DNA of 64,000 nt from Phorcus lineatus (lineage: Eukaryota > Mollusca > Gastropoda > Trochida > Trochidae), in the NCBI GenBank assembly GCA_921293015.1, contig OV121090.1, forward strand, positions 22,830,304 to 22,894,303, written 5' to 3'. The translations under genes were made by a program, and so were the position numbers. Of the stretch, positions 11,694 to 24,196 are shown piece by piece. The notes under the pieces were generated by a model. It made no database searches and had not been told where the DNA came from. It worked only from the letters and a program-made list of their open reading frames with translations. Each line of letters begins with the position of its first letter. Position 1 is the first letter of the stretch.

Positions 11694-11958
11694 TTCTGCT
11701 ACATCAGCATATTTGTCTCCGCCCAGCTCCATCATATACCCTGATATCCTTCGGCCTGAAACGCTTGTATCGCTTGCGGCTGGTTACTCATGGCTATTTA
11801 TTGCCTACATTGACATCTGTTTGAATTCTCATCTGGGTGGTGAATGCGGGTCATTTCATTGCTTTGCTATATTTAGCGATACAAGCGTTTCAGGCTGAAG
11901 GATATCAGGGTATATAATGGAGCTAGGCGGGGAGAAATATATGCTGATGTAGCAGGAT
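11694..11958. repeat. Long inverted repeat (about 82-bp arms)
   Basis: The left arm, 11694-11775, and the right arm, 11875-11958, are reverse complements with roughly 10% mismatch. Landmarks CTGCTACATCAGCAT, ATACCCTGATATCCTTC and GAAACGCTTGTATCGCT appear in both orientations. The loop is about 100 bp. It is probably a fold-back MITE. The intact frame crossing it is a by-product of the palindrome. Confidence 0.75.
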
Positions 11959-14451
11959 GCTTAAAGGGTAATATCATTACCCTCTTTGACCTTTGATGCC
12001 TTGGGTACATCCACAGTCAATCTAAGCATCATGTTCAAATACTATTCCAATTACCACTCTGGGACCTTGTTATAAATGAAATCACCAATGAAAAGTCTGA
12101 GATGAGATGACATCGTTTATGTGTCTTGGTAATTTGGTGTTAAACTATCCTAGTCAGTGTATATTCATTTACAGGTACATTTATTTTGATTTTAAAGGCA
12201 CCATGTCATCTAATTGGCACACACAAAAAATGTATAAAAAAATAGCAGACATTTTCTCAAAGCCTGTTAAAAGGGGTCCTGTAAGAGGTTTGTGCAACCA
12301 ATTGACTTAGTTTGATCATTGGAAGATTATTTGAATATGAAATTTCTTGATGAGAAGCCTCACTGTTGATACAGTGTAGTGAATGTGAACATAAGCCCAG
12401 TGTGACCTAGGGTTCCTAGGCCATGGATAAAATTCTTCTTTTGCACAATTATTACATTATATTTTCACAACACGTTGCATTTTTCATTAGATATTACAAC
12501 TTGTTTTGCCAATTTTTCTCCTTGTGCCAACTATGTTGAACCTTTTAAGCTTTTGTAGGTGCTGAAATGTTAACTCTTCACTAGATGTTTACCCAAAATA
12601 ACGATTTGGTTTGTTAACAAACTGCCTGACTGCAATAGACTTATCATTGCACTCAAACAATCCATTTTTTTGTCAACATTCATACAGTATTTTACAATAT
12701 AAAATTTACTTTTGATGAATATCAGTGAAAATAACACCCTTTGGTCTAACTGTGAAGTAATATTTTTTGTTTTTTGTCAGTATCAAAAAATAAAAAGTGA
12801 ACGGATTTGGACAACATTTTTATATGATGTTTGGTGCTAACAACATTTAACCAAGAATTGACAGAAAGTACACAAACTGAAAGTCAAGAATAAAGTTCTA
12901 ATGAGGATTAGTCAATAAAGAGTTTAATTCTAAGTTCATTATTTCTCCAATTGTCAAGTGCCTGGCTTTGTCTTGAATGTTTCTTGATTTTACCATTGCA
13001 TTGGCCTCAAAGAATTTATCCTTTATGATATTTCTTTTTCAATTAGTGATTTCATGTTTTTTTAAACAGTGATTTATCTAAGCCATGAATTTAGATAATA
13101 GATATGACATTAACCTTATTACTATTTGAGAATGTCAACTATGGTTAATTAGAAAATGATTTTGATCTGTTTCAAGAAATTTATTTTGGATGGAGATGAA
13201 TAAAGATCAGATATGAGATACAACATTTATCATATATGATTTAACAAAATGTTAAATATTGTTAAGAAAAGTATTTAATTTTGATGTCAGAAATCAATTT
13301 GTAGGTGAACAATTTGAGTGGGTGTTATTTAGCAGGTATTTTTTGCATTATTCTATAGTTCTCCCCTTTGTAGTTTTTATATTGTTATTTCTCTGTCATA
13401 TAGTGGTAATGATGTCATGGTGTCATATTTATACTTAACAAAACAGTAATAATATAGATTAATAAAATGTTAAACCTGATGCTCCCTCTGTCTTTTCTAA
13501 AGGAATTATGAATAGGAATTTAGGGTAAACTTGGACATGTAGGGAGTGTGTGCATGCTCATGGAGTCACGTGATGTCATGTGATGTCATCAGTTTTGGCA
13601 TATGGGCATACACACAAGCACTTCCTGTCCTTTTCCCCCTACAGTTCCATAAATAACTTCTGGGTGGATTCAAGCCCCCTACCCCCCAATTTACAAAAAT
13701 TGCTTTATCTCCCTACCCCTCAAAAATCCCAGGATCTGCATCTGTTGATTAGGACACTCTATGCTTTAATGGGGTAACATATGCCAAACTTATTGGAGGG
13801 CGTTATTCAAGTGTCAATTTGATTTCTTGATAAAAAAATTGATATTTTTTATTGGAAGGAGATTCAGATTTTTAAATGTTATTGTCATACCCGAAAAAAA
13901 TAAGTACTTGGCAGATGTGTAATTCAAAGTGGTACCACCCTTTAAAGCCTTAATTAAATGTTCACCTGTAACCTGAAAGTGATAAAAAGATTAACAAATG
14001 GTATGTTGTCTCCCATCTAATATCTGAAAAAGAATTCCTTACTCTTTTGAAAAGAACGGATATGTAAGATTTTTTTTCAAGATTTTGTAAATGCAAAGGA
14101 ACAACCAGTGTATGAGATATAATCACATATTTGTTTCTACTTGAAAGACTGCATATAGTTCAATAATCTTCAAACTATAGTCAAGAGTTTTTCACCTCTG
14201 GAAACTTTCAAAATACCATTCCCATCAAAAGACATTAAACAAATTATCATGCAACTTGTGTGATGAAATGTATGTGTTGCTCGGATAGTGATTACACATT
14301 GTGCTCCACGGTAGAAAGAGTTTTATACAGAACAATTGTGACCACTTTGTTAATCAAAATAAACATCTATCGTATATCATTATACTGATTTGACAAAAGG
14401 ATATCGACGACGTTATATTTTTAAAATTAAGCCCATAAGCGCCGGTAACTA

Positions 14452-14737
14452 CCGTATTTCCTCTAATAAGAGTCCGGGCGCTTATTTTTTCAACACCCTA
14501 CGACCTTCGGCGCTTATTAGAGGCCCGGGGCATATTGGAGACCCGGCGCTTATTTCTTCAATCGATATTTGATTCAAACTGAAGTATCAAGCAGCCATAT
14601 ACCAATTCATGATCGGACGAGAAAATCCTTTTAAATTACTACATTTGATACAAATAAATATGATTATGAAAGAGACCCGGCACTTATTAGAGGCCCGCCG
14701 CTTATAAGAGACCCAGCGCTTATTAGAGGAAATACGG
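14452..14737. mobile_element. TA-flanked MITE with 19-bp perfect TIRs
   Basis: The element begins CCGTATTTCCTCTAATAAG and ends with its exact complement, with TA at 14450-14451 and 14738-14739 as the likely target duplication (Tc1/mariner style). The inside is built from degenerate repeats of the end motif, in the form GCGCTTATTAGAGGCCCG on both strands. It is 286 bp long and has no transposase. Confidence 0.8.
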
Positions 14738-14739
14738 TA

Positions 14740-16149
14740 CGTCACGCAGAGCGTTTTAACGCACTTTCCTATCTTTTGAACTCGTCCCTCGGCCCTCAAA
14801 AAGTGTTTAGAAAAATTCCGTTTTAAGTTATTTTAGGTTGATTTCCGAAATTTAAAACTTATTATATTCATACTGAAATTTCTTGACGAGAATCCAGAAT
14901 ATGTTTTAAGCCATGGGAGTCGATCTATAACATCAGCTATAAAACCCCAGACGGGAGACCGCGTTAGCTAATGCACCAATCCCTCTTGTTACGGTGAGTC
15001 TTCATTCGTAAATAGAATCTATAAAAGGATATGCTTATTTGGGAAATGACCCTTTTTAGGTCGATTAAGGTACCTCGCTATTTTGCGTCATTTAACTATT
15101 TTGGAATTAGAACTTTCTAGAACCCTGGCATTACACTGTGGCGACAAATCCATCACAGGTAAAAATGCGCACAGGTAGTTGTCAAACTTATTACCATATT
15201 CTGCATCACGAACTTCAAACGAGGTCAATTTCACGACCAGACACTCTCAGACTACTATGATTAAGTATATAGTCTCAAACAATAAGTTATTGGCAATACG
15301 CAAATCCTTCACAACAGACAACCGACAACTTATCTTCTTTTGACACCGCTCATTGTCATACCACCAATGACAATCTATTGTTGTTAAGTTGTCAAGATGC
15401 AAAATGCATTTTTTTTTCAGTTTGGAAACGATACAAAATTAGATCTTTTCTGTAGGTATATGAACTCAACATACTAAATGATTTAACCTTATCGAAATAT
15501 GTAATAACTTTGTCTGCATACCTTTTTAAGCAGAACGTTATAAGAAATACCCCGGAAAGTAATTGTACAAAACCAAAGCAAGTCTATAAAGAGTTAAGAA
15601 ACTTCAACATATGGTCTTTTTTAAAAACAGAGAGGTTCCCTTTCGGTTTTTGTTTATTTTTGTTTTCTAAGGTTAGCTTTAAAACATTATTCAATATTCA
15701 AAAAGAGTTCAATACAAAAAAATTCCGTTACGATATTTTGTATTTTACCACGGATCGACGTACATTCATGTAGGCTATAAACGTCCTTAGTGTCATACAA
15801 CATCAGTTCGTTTATTTATCTTTAGGTCAAACCGTTACCTACTTTCATGATGAATGTGAGAGTCACGTCATGACTTGTACGGTCTTATCAACACAATGGT
15901 AAATCGTCATACATAGCAATCATCGCTAAAAATAGAAAGGTCCGCCTCAACATCCTTTGAAGCTTGAGGAACCTCACCACGGGAAAATGCTAAAAGAGGT
16001 ATACGGGAAAGAACAAACTTTAACAATACAAAAATAATAAATCGACGTTCAAAAAAGAGGCCTATCTTTAAATACACATGAAATTTCACAGATGTGCCCT
16101 GCTTCGTTCAGCCCCTTTACATATTGAATCTGGCCGCTTTGAAGGAGTC
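14740..16149. other. Gene-free interval
   Basis: No gene, RNA or bounded repeat was recognised. Open frames of 60-90 codons occur on both strands but lack family resemblance. Confidence 0.45.
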
Positions 16150-16333
16150 GAATTGCACAGGAGAAAATGTTTCCCCAACAGAATTTAATCTGAACACACC
16201 GTTTCTCGAATGTCCACTTTACAACGACATGAGAGAATATATTTTAACATCAGTGAAGTGTTTAACCCATGTTTTTCTTTTACAGGAAACTGAGGAGATA
16301 CCACTCCTTTTAAGCTCAGAAGAAGTTATTTAA
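16150..16333 (+). mobile_element. LINE ORF2 C-terminal scrap
   Basis: The plus-strand frame contains NTPFLECPLYNDMREYIL, preceded by an EF residue pair. This matches the E-HFLLECPLYNDLRE signature near the C-terminus of invertebrate LINE ORF2 proteins. An LLSSEE-I string follows at the distance at which related LINEs carry LLSS-type residues. The retained piece is under 200 bp. The rest of the element is not recognisable. Confidence 0.5.
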
Positions 16334-17264
16334 AAAAATGCTAAATATACTTTTAAGACGTCAGCAAATGTTATATAAATATTTTTAATGTTTTCATATC
16401 ACGCTTTACTCCATGTGTGAATAGATAGAGCTGAATCCTAATAGTTGTCTCAATGATACTGTATGTTTTCTTTATAAGTGTCCCATAACACCATTCGAGT
16501 GGCATATGTCCGATCATTATTCTGTGTATCCAATCATGTTTATTATATAATTTTAATGTACCAGACAGACAGTATGTGGCAGACAATATGTCTGTGTTAA
16601 TGTACCTATTTCTTTTTGAGTTCCTTACTTTTCACATTTAATTTGATGCTAAACTTTCCCAATTAGTTCAGTTAATACATTTACAGTGATTCTACGTTTG
16701 CTATTACCTTTACTGACGTCAAAGCTATCGACGTTATTCAACCGTTGAAGAGATCACTGTTTAAAGTCATAGGGTCACTTTCGCAAGGCAAATTTTAATG
16801 CACGCCAGTTAAATAGTCCATCACTCACATCGATCTATACCCTAACGTTTGCAACAATTTTCAGAACTCCGCGTGCATTCAAGCCGACAATATTGAAATT
16901 CAAAACACCCTACCCCTTTGTCGTACGAAAAAGCTTATCGCGTCAATATTCGCGACATTCGTGACCTAGAACACATCAAATTTCCCAGCTTAATATGAAA
17001 AGAAAAAGCTCGTGCTTATTTCCTTGAAATAAAGAATTAACACGAAAGGCGATAAACTCGATGAAAAATGCGTCTGTCATAAATATTGGCAATGCAATGA
17101 CAAAATTCTCGGTATATCGCAATGTCGATGCTACTGTATTGGGGCGCATTCGCTCTGTAAATACCAAGCCATTAACTCGTTCAATAAAAATGTTATTAAA
17201 CGGGTCGTCGCTTAGAGTTATCTATGTATATTACCTTTGAGAACCTGTATTTGTGATATACAAC

Positions 17265-17426
17265 ATGGCTGGGATAAAGGAAGGTCGAAATCATAGCCTC
17301 AAAAAAGAAACTCCGCAAGTCTTCCGGGGTGGATATGTCTACAACAAGCATTTTGTACGACAATCTTGCAATCACTGGAAGTATGTGAAGTCCAAATGCA
17401 AAGGAAGACGGACAAAGTCGGTTTAA
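17265..17426 (+). CDS. 53-codon ORF with a FLYWCH-like zinc-finger sequence
   Basis: ATG at 17265 opens 53 codons ending at TAA 17424-17426. The middle reads ...FRGGYVYNKH...NHWKYV-SKCKGRRTKS. This resembles the FLYWCH finger common in MULE transposases and some host proteins: a GY-Y segment, then a W, then C-GR--T. The C expected two residues after the W is a Y here (WKY). It could be a decayed first exon of a transposon-derived gene, or the residue of a MULE element. The ORF ends 4 bases before the flanking TTAA of the next element, a MITE. A chance resemblance cannot be excluded. Confidence 0.35.
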   Translation: MAGIKEGRNHSLKKETPQVFRGGYVYNKHFVRQSCNHWKYVKSKCKGRRTKSV

Positions 17427-17434
17427 TTTGTTAA

Positions 17435-17878
17435 TAGCGAAACAGAGTATGTTTTATGACTTTTTTCATGTGGCTTCGATAAGAGCCACAATACCATATG
17501 TCCTGAGTTAACTTCAAATCACCTCCCCAAACTAACATATTTATCACTAAAATGCCAATTTTTAAATATATTCTTGTTATAAATGATAATAGGAAAACGG
17601 CCAAATGAATAATAATAAGTCTAATTTCTGATCCCATTTTTCACGTGGATTAGTTAAAGGACCCATTAATACTATCGACCCAGGTTGAATTTGTCGTTAT
17701 GTCTGTGTAAGTTTCCAAAATTACGTTTGAGTTATTGGCTCGCACCATTGTCCCGTTTTCGATCATAAATCGCGACATAAACAGGTTCATTGTCACTATA
17801 CTGATCACTATACCTTGATAAAATAACACTATTTTTAAAGTTAGACATATTTGACCCAACAACATACTCTTTGCCCCT
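17435..17878. mobile_element. TTAA-flanked non-autonomous DNA transposon (MITE), copy B
   Basis: About 444 bp between TTAA at 17431-17434 and 17879-17882. The left end is TAGCGAAACAGAGTATG and the complement of the right end is AGGGGCAAAGAGTATG. It matches copy A (3847-4317) over most of its length, and its right half also matches the fragments at about 42010-42233 and 1519-1597. Non-coding. Confidence 0.75.
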
Positions 17879-17882
17879 TTAA

Positions 17883-20800
17883 GAATATCGCGAGCGTACC
17901 ACCCATTCAGTGGGAAGTGAGTTTCCTGGTTTTGTGGTGTATTTCTGGATGCCATCAGTCCCCTCCTTAAAGTGGCCTAATGACATTTCATGAAATCAGA
18001 TATCTTGACATCATAAATCAGTGCTGTTATTGTTTTTGATAGACATATGGACAAAACTAAAATCAAATCAATAAAATTAAATAGTGATGTAATGTGTAAA
18101 TATGATTTAAAATATGTGCTGATATTGTCAAACGTTTCATAATACAAAACCAATTAATGTATCATGAAATGTGAGTTGGCATAAGGTTCATGTATTTTTT
18201 TTACTGAATCAAAAAGTTGTTATGATATCTATAAATGTCATTAAATCAGTTCTGATATTGGTGATCAAACAAAAGATCAATGATTATGTTGACAGGATAT
18301 CAGTAAGTGTTATTGTTTATAAACATTCTTAATCACTGCATGTAGTTGGACTATTCCATTCATTGCACCTGAGGTAAATTATAGGCAGATAATCATTGGT
18401 GATGCGGGCCATGAACTTTGTTGTTTAAGCTTTACAAGTTTTGGCAGGATACCACGAAAATCAGGTTCGTAAACATAGTAGTGTCTGGTTTCTTAAGGGT
18501 GAATAGAAAAGTTTTCCTCAGGAAAATAAAATCTCACGATTAGGAAGGAATTCAAATGTTACTAAATTGCGAATTCAAGCCCCTCATTAGTATGATTGAA
18601 AGGTGGTCGCACAAAAATGGCTGCTTGCAGTCATGATAAGTGATAATTTCTTCTACGACTGCGGATAATTGGAATTAACTTTTTGACCCTTTGAAGAAAA
18701 AAATAATTTGCATAAGCTAATGTTCATTTTGAAAATTTTTAAGAAATACAATTTTCTTTGAGAGACATTAAGAAGTTGTCAAGCTGAATGAGAAGGAGTT
18801 CTTTGGATTTTCAACATTTTCAAAATTATTTTGAAAATCCATCAAAGTCTACTTCATTCAAATATAGAAAAAACGATGTCCAGTCCAAGATCCTCTTATT
18901 TTGAAAATCAGTAGTGCGTAGAAGATAGAAATATGGAATATGTATTGGAGAATACATAAGGATTTGATTCGCGAAAAGTAGTCAATAGTCAATTATTGTT
19001 CGCAAATCCAATCCTAATGCAATCTCAAGCTTATTTCATGTACAACTTCACAAAAAAAACCATAGTCATTATTTTAAGTCGAATACACAGTCCCATACCT
19101 GCTAAAGTATTATAACATTTTCGGTGCTCACTCCTCAAATAGGTGACACAACTTTAAAACACTCTTTAAATGGATTAGTCTGTGCGCGTGCATTGCAATT
19201 TTTTACGCAACGCGATGCGATTTACAACCAATACCCTGTTTGGGTCGTGCTACCTACGTTCTCCACATGCGTCCCACACTTTACCTGTCTTGTGATGTCC
19301 ACTGTACTTTAATTGACAGACGATATCTATACATACGTCAGTCAGGTGGAAAAAAGAGTTTACAAGTGGAGGGTTCCATATTTTATTCTTAACTCTTTCA
19401 GAAGTTTATATTATTTGTTTTTAAGTTTCAGAGTACTTCTTATGGAATCAGAGGAGTAGACTCTGTTTTGATAAAAATGTCGAGATCTCTCTCGTCCCAG
19501 TGCAAGCTTTTCACAATGTCTACTTCTCCTTTTTCTGGGAAGGTACCTTGGAAAGATGGGCGCAAAGTTTTACATTTGGTTATGGTTTTAGTTCTCCTCA
19601 TAAACCAGTTAGCTTAAATTAGTAAGGTAAATTTTTATGATTATGTGTTGGCTTATGGTCTTCACCTACCATCAGATATGGGCGAGGCGGGTGTTGCGCC
19701 TCAAATCTTCTTCCCTCAGAAACCATTGATGATAGGAACCTCAAATTTGCGGTACGAAGATTATCATGTGTAATTTTTTTAGTCCGCCCCAACCCCCTCC
19801 CAAAATATGGTTTGGCATGGGCACAAGTTTGGCGTGGTTTAACAAATCAAGAAAGTTTGTGAATTTGGTCTTGATCGACCCCCAAATATGGAAGTAGTTG
19901 GTAGTCTACTGTCAACGCTCAAAACTTTTTACTTTCATTCAAAAACCATTGAGGCTACGAATATCAAATTATGAGAATGTTATCTATTTAGGTTGGAGGT
20001 TAAAATGTGTCGTAACCCCAAAAGGAAGGGCGTTAAGGTGTGCAACTTTAGAATCATAAAGCCTTTTTAGCGTTATGATATAATTAACAGGTGTGATTAA
20101 ACCGGAATGTCCTCTCGAATTTCGTTTCTACAACAATATAACATGACGACCGGTATTAGGCTTTCAACTAGAATTTAGAGAAATTAGCGCTGAATATATA
20201 GTGAAACGTAACTTTATTTTGTCAGTATACTATATTGATGGCATGGAAAGGGGAATCATAAGCAAAAACCACTACCTTTCGATAACCCCAATATAACCTT
20301 TTACATATAATATGATCACAACAAAATTCCAACTGTCACTTAAAAAACGATATGTTTAGCGAATGTCGTTATTCAAAACTGTGAATTAATGTGTTTGAAT
20401 ATTTTCAACAGGGAACAAAATTTTAGATTATGAAATGTAAAAGGTATGTCTACGTGAAAACAAAGTTGTGTCAAAATTAGATCCATCTGGCCCTTGGATT
20501 GTCTCCAAAAGTCATAACTATATTTAGATACCCTCAAATATTATTAAACTAATGTCCAACCTCAAAAAAATAATCAAGAGTTCCAATGTTTTGCGGTGAA
20601 AACATTGCATAAGTAAAATGACTTAATGATGTTTTACTTGAAAGAAAAATAAGAAGATTTAAAAAAGAACTTGATGTTTATTGAGAATTAGTTAAGGTAA
20701 ATATGGCAGTGTTTAGCGATCCCCGATATTTTAAGTGACTTTGTATTCGTAAGAGATGGTCCGAGAAATCTTCATTAGTCTCCTAACAGCCTTAGGCGAG

Positions 20801-22862
20801 TCCTTTGTGCCAAACTAATGGAGACTTTTCGTACCATATTCTACAGGTAGGCTACATAGTGGTAATAAGCTCCATACCACCACTACCACAATTTTACACA
20901 ACACGGCTAAAACCTATTATATGTGCTGTAAGCATATCGCACCGTCTTATCGTGCATCTATATATGTTGCTTGCATTTTTCATACGAGCACATAGCTGAG
21001 CGCCAGATATTACGTCCTGCAGCATGATCAGATGCGTCACTTGTACTACACCTTCATTTCAACATTCATCCGTCGGCGCTAATAAAGCTTCACAAAATCG
21101 AAGAGTTGTTGTTATTTAGTTGATTTCGGAATATTAATTCTTGCAATTGCCAAATTGAAAACTCTTTTTGTAGCCAGTAATTCATCCAAAAATGGGCATC
21201 CGAGTTGTTCTTTAATTTAATTCATTTAGTAATTGTAAACGTAATGTTAAATTCTTTGCAAAATGTATAGCGAGATGAACGAAGCAACTTTGGCAAAACC
21301 AGTCGCAGGGTAACAATGTACAAAAACCGAGTCATCTTTTTCAGTTGTGGTGTTCAGTAGAAACTCAGGTGAGAATTACCTCCCCAAAACAGTGCGGATG
21401 TGACGTCACAACCACTTGCCACGGTAGTAAGGCACTATTTTCAGGTTTGTTTTTATTTTAGATGTAATACGCTAAATGTTTACTGTTTTGTTGTATCATA
21501 TTCTTCAACATAAAGGATTTGTGTATAATTGAACCTTATTTAAACTAAATGCGTGTACAACTGAATGAATAGAATTGAATCTGTTGAAGGACTATTTTCA
21601 TGTCGCGCACCGGTCTATATCTTACCACCCACCGCCATATTGCAGGAAGGCAATGTGGTAAACTAATAGAAATAAGGAAAATATATCATCTGGTGTCATT
21701 TTCAAGTGTGTGTCCCACATTTTGTGATTTGGAATTTTCTGATTTTGTAAGGTCTATTGAAATTCTTGCATTGAAGATCTGTCGACTAAGGATAAAAGGT
21801 AAACTGGTGCCGGCTTCAAGCTATCTCCACCTCCTTCGTATGCTAAATAGTCAACAAATTATGACACTGTCGGATTGAAATCTGTCACGTTGAATGTCGC
21901 ATTATTGTTAAAGGCACAATGCATTCCATTTACTAAACAATTTAAAATTAAAGCAATCTGTGAATAATAGAGTGTGCAAGTTGTCGTATTCATTTGATGT
22001 TTCACAAGTCTTTAATTGTGACATTTTGAGTCATGCGACAAACATAACTTAGCTAGTCATAGAACGTGAAACACATTAATAATCTGATTTCATGTTTTGA
22101 TTGTTGATGAGTTAAAGTCTTGATTGACAAAGAACTACATTGATGTCAAATTGATTTTAGCTGGTGTAGACAGACATTTGAATGATAAATTTCCCCACAA
22201 CTCAATGTTGCAACAGTTGTCTTGTAAAAAAACCATTTTCATCATTTCTGCTAAGCCGGGTTTATTGATGATATTCATTTAGGTGTTTTATATCTTCACT
22301 TGACTATCTCTATTTGCAAAGATGCAATGAATTACTATTTATTTCTTTTTGGATGAATTATTTTTCATGTTAATAACTATAAGACATTCTACTTTCGTAT
22401 GACATTACAATCAGACTAATGATCAGCAAATTACCAGGCGTTTTTAAACAGAAAATGTGACAATTTGTTTTCAAAAAGATGACATTTCTTTTTATCAGAA
22501 TGTCATTATTTTGGTAATTTCTATTCAAGGGAGATAACTCACATGTCTCAAATTATGATAAGACAACGGCTCTTTATTGTCCCCAGTTGTAGTCATTTTG
22601 ACATCTGTTTATTTGCACAATTGGCCTTGTCCTTAACCAATTTAAAGCACTTTTCTGTGCTTCAATGCACAATACCAGAAATGAAACAAAAACTCCCATC
22701 ATAAAAACGGGATACACCCCGTCAGGCCACTAGCCAGTTTGGCCGCACTAAATAACCCAGTTCGTCCGCCACAGGAACTTGGTAAACTCCGGAAAATGTC
22801 TTGACAAGTAAAGAGAACAAAATTGATTGTTATATATTGTATTGAGTTATTCACATCATATT
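17883..22862. other. Gene-free interval with one promoter-like patch
   Basis: No protein-coding exon with family resemblance was found. A CRE-bearing patch near 21.4 kb is listed separately. A stretch at about 20103-20135 (minus) resembles the inner left part of the 5079-5510 MITE for some 35 bases, but this is too short to call. Confidence 0.45.
21380..21444 (+). promoter_or_regulatory. Candidate promoter / 5' UTR exon for AP1G1
   Basis: A perfect CRE palindrome, TGACGTCA, lies at 21401-21408. It is followed by a short, less AT-rich stretch ending TTTTCAG with a possible 5' splice site (GTTTGT at 21445). AP1G1 needs an upstream non-coding exon because an acceptor (TTTGTTTCAG, ending 24187) lies 9 bases before its start codon. 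Linkage over 2.7 kb is inferred only. Confidence 0.3.
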
Positions 22863-23123
22863 TTATTGACCTTCACTTTGTTTATTGACTGCAAATACAT
22901 AAACCAATTTATGACACCAAGATTTTAACATCACAGGCCAACAATCCCCTGTGTCTGATAATAGAAACACGTGAATAATGTAGAGTTGATGGAATGGTCG
23001 TCTGACGACACGGAATGTGCCATCCATGAACCATACTCTGGCATTCTGCAATGTTGTCAACTGGTTGATACAACGATTAACGGAATATCTCGCTATAAAA
23101 GGATTAACACTGTTAAGTGTCAT
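22863..23123 (-). mobile_element. MULE transposase fragment
   Basis: The minus-strand frame contains VWFMDGTFRVVRRPFHQLY-IH. This closely fits the catalytic-core block of MULE-superfamily transposases (W-DGTFKV-P--F-QLY-IH), which supplies the first acidic residue of the DDE triad (the D of DGTF). The downstream part of the frame loses resemblance. It is a dead fragment of a DNA transposon, about 1 kb upstream of the first AP1G1 coding exon. No terminal repeats were found around it. Confidence 0.65.
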
Positions 23124-24187
23124 CTCAACGTAATTAGTAAAAACAACCCAAGTAAGAATAGTTCATTTATGAATGTTTTATTAAATCAAGCAAAACAACT
23201 TTGAAGTCACGGCTTTCATAACACTTGAGCTCTGAAATACATGAAAAATTTGCTTCGTATGGATTTACATAATTCCATTCACATTAATTTTTGGGAAATG
23301 AGGTAACATAACACGCTCATATATGATATATAATCGGCAGCCGAACTGGATTTACCGGCAACCGAAACGTGTAAGATATACAGTGGCCGTACTGGATATT
23401 CATAAAATGTCATAATGTGAAGAAATGATACTGTGTATGCCCAATTAAAGTTCAAACCATTAACTTAGAACTTCTATGTTCCAATTGGGGGTTACATTGA
23501 GCCTGAAACTTCTGTCAGCAAAGGCTTTTATTTCATGAGCAATCAAGCATGACCAAGTGATAGCTGGTCAGTGGGTGAAGCAGTGGCTGGTGCTTTGAAA
23601 TGAACCCTGAACCAATGATCTTTCCGTTTCCTTACAATTGAAAAATTGCTTTTGTTACCAATCTAAATTTAGAAATTAAATACATAATAATGAATTATTC
23701 GATGTAACTATATATCATCAATTTTTTTCAGCCAACCCGCCATCAATGTGAAATTATCAGAAACTATTAAATGCTATCTCTTCTTCAAGTTGGAAAGAAA
23801 ATGAAATGATGTAGATAGAGTATTTTTTAGAAAAGCATGATACAAATTTCCAGTATACATTTTATAACATGTTAAAGGCTGAAGATATTTTTTATCTGCA
23901 TCTGATTATCTCAAATATTATCATTTATCAAATCAGATTTTATCAAATTTTTATGGAAATCGTGTCTCAAGTACTGAAAAAAGAGCATTCTGTTCTATGA
24001 TTCAATATATTTTTGGTTTACTTATTACTTATGACGGGGACTTAATTTTTCTACACAGTTTAATAAGTGCTTATTGCACATGCATAAAAGTAGTGATATA
24101 AATGTACTCATATATTACTACCTTTATTTTCAGAAAGAAACATTTTGATGTTATCACAATTTTTTATTTTGTTTTGTTTTGTTTCAG
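23124..24187. other. Spacer / presumed AP1G1 intron 1
   Basis: No gene was recognised. It ends in the poly-T-rich acceptor TTTTGTTTTGTTTCAG of the first AP1G1 coding exon. Confidence 0.5.
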
Positions 24188-24196
24188 GCATTAGCA

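Larger units (their letters stand above)
8166..14451. other. AT-rich gene-free interval
   Basis: No exon of recognisable family was found. Contents worth noting are listed separately: a 47-bp hairpin (10005-10051), a tandem duplication (10925-11176) and a long inverted repeat (11694-11958). The rest is AT-rich with poly-T runs and short non-conserved frames. Confidence 0.5.

Noticed and set aside
11587-11898. 103-codon frame near 11.6 kb
   Set aside because: It crosses both arms of the inverted repeat and shows no homology.
20103-20135. Possible second copy of the 5079-5510 MITE
   Set aside because: Similarity covers only about 35 bases and neither terminal repeat is present.
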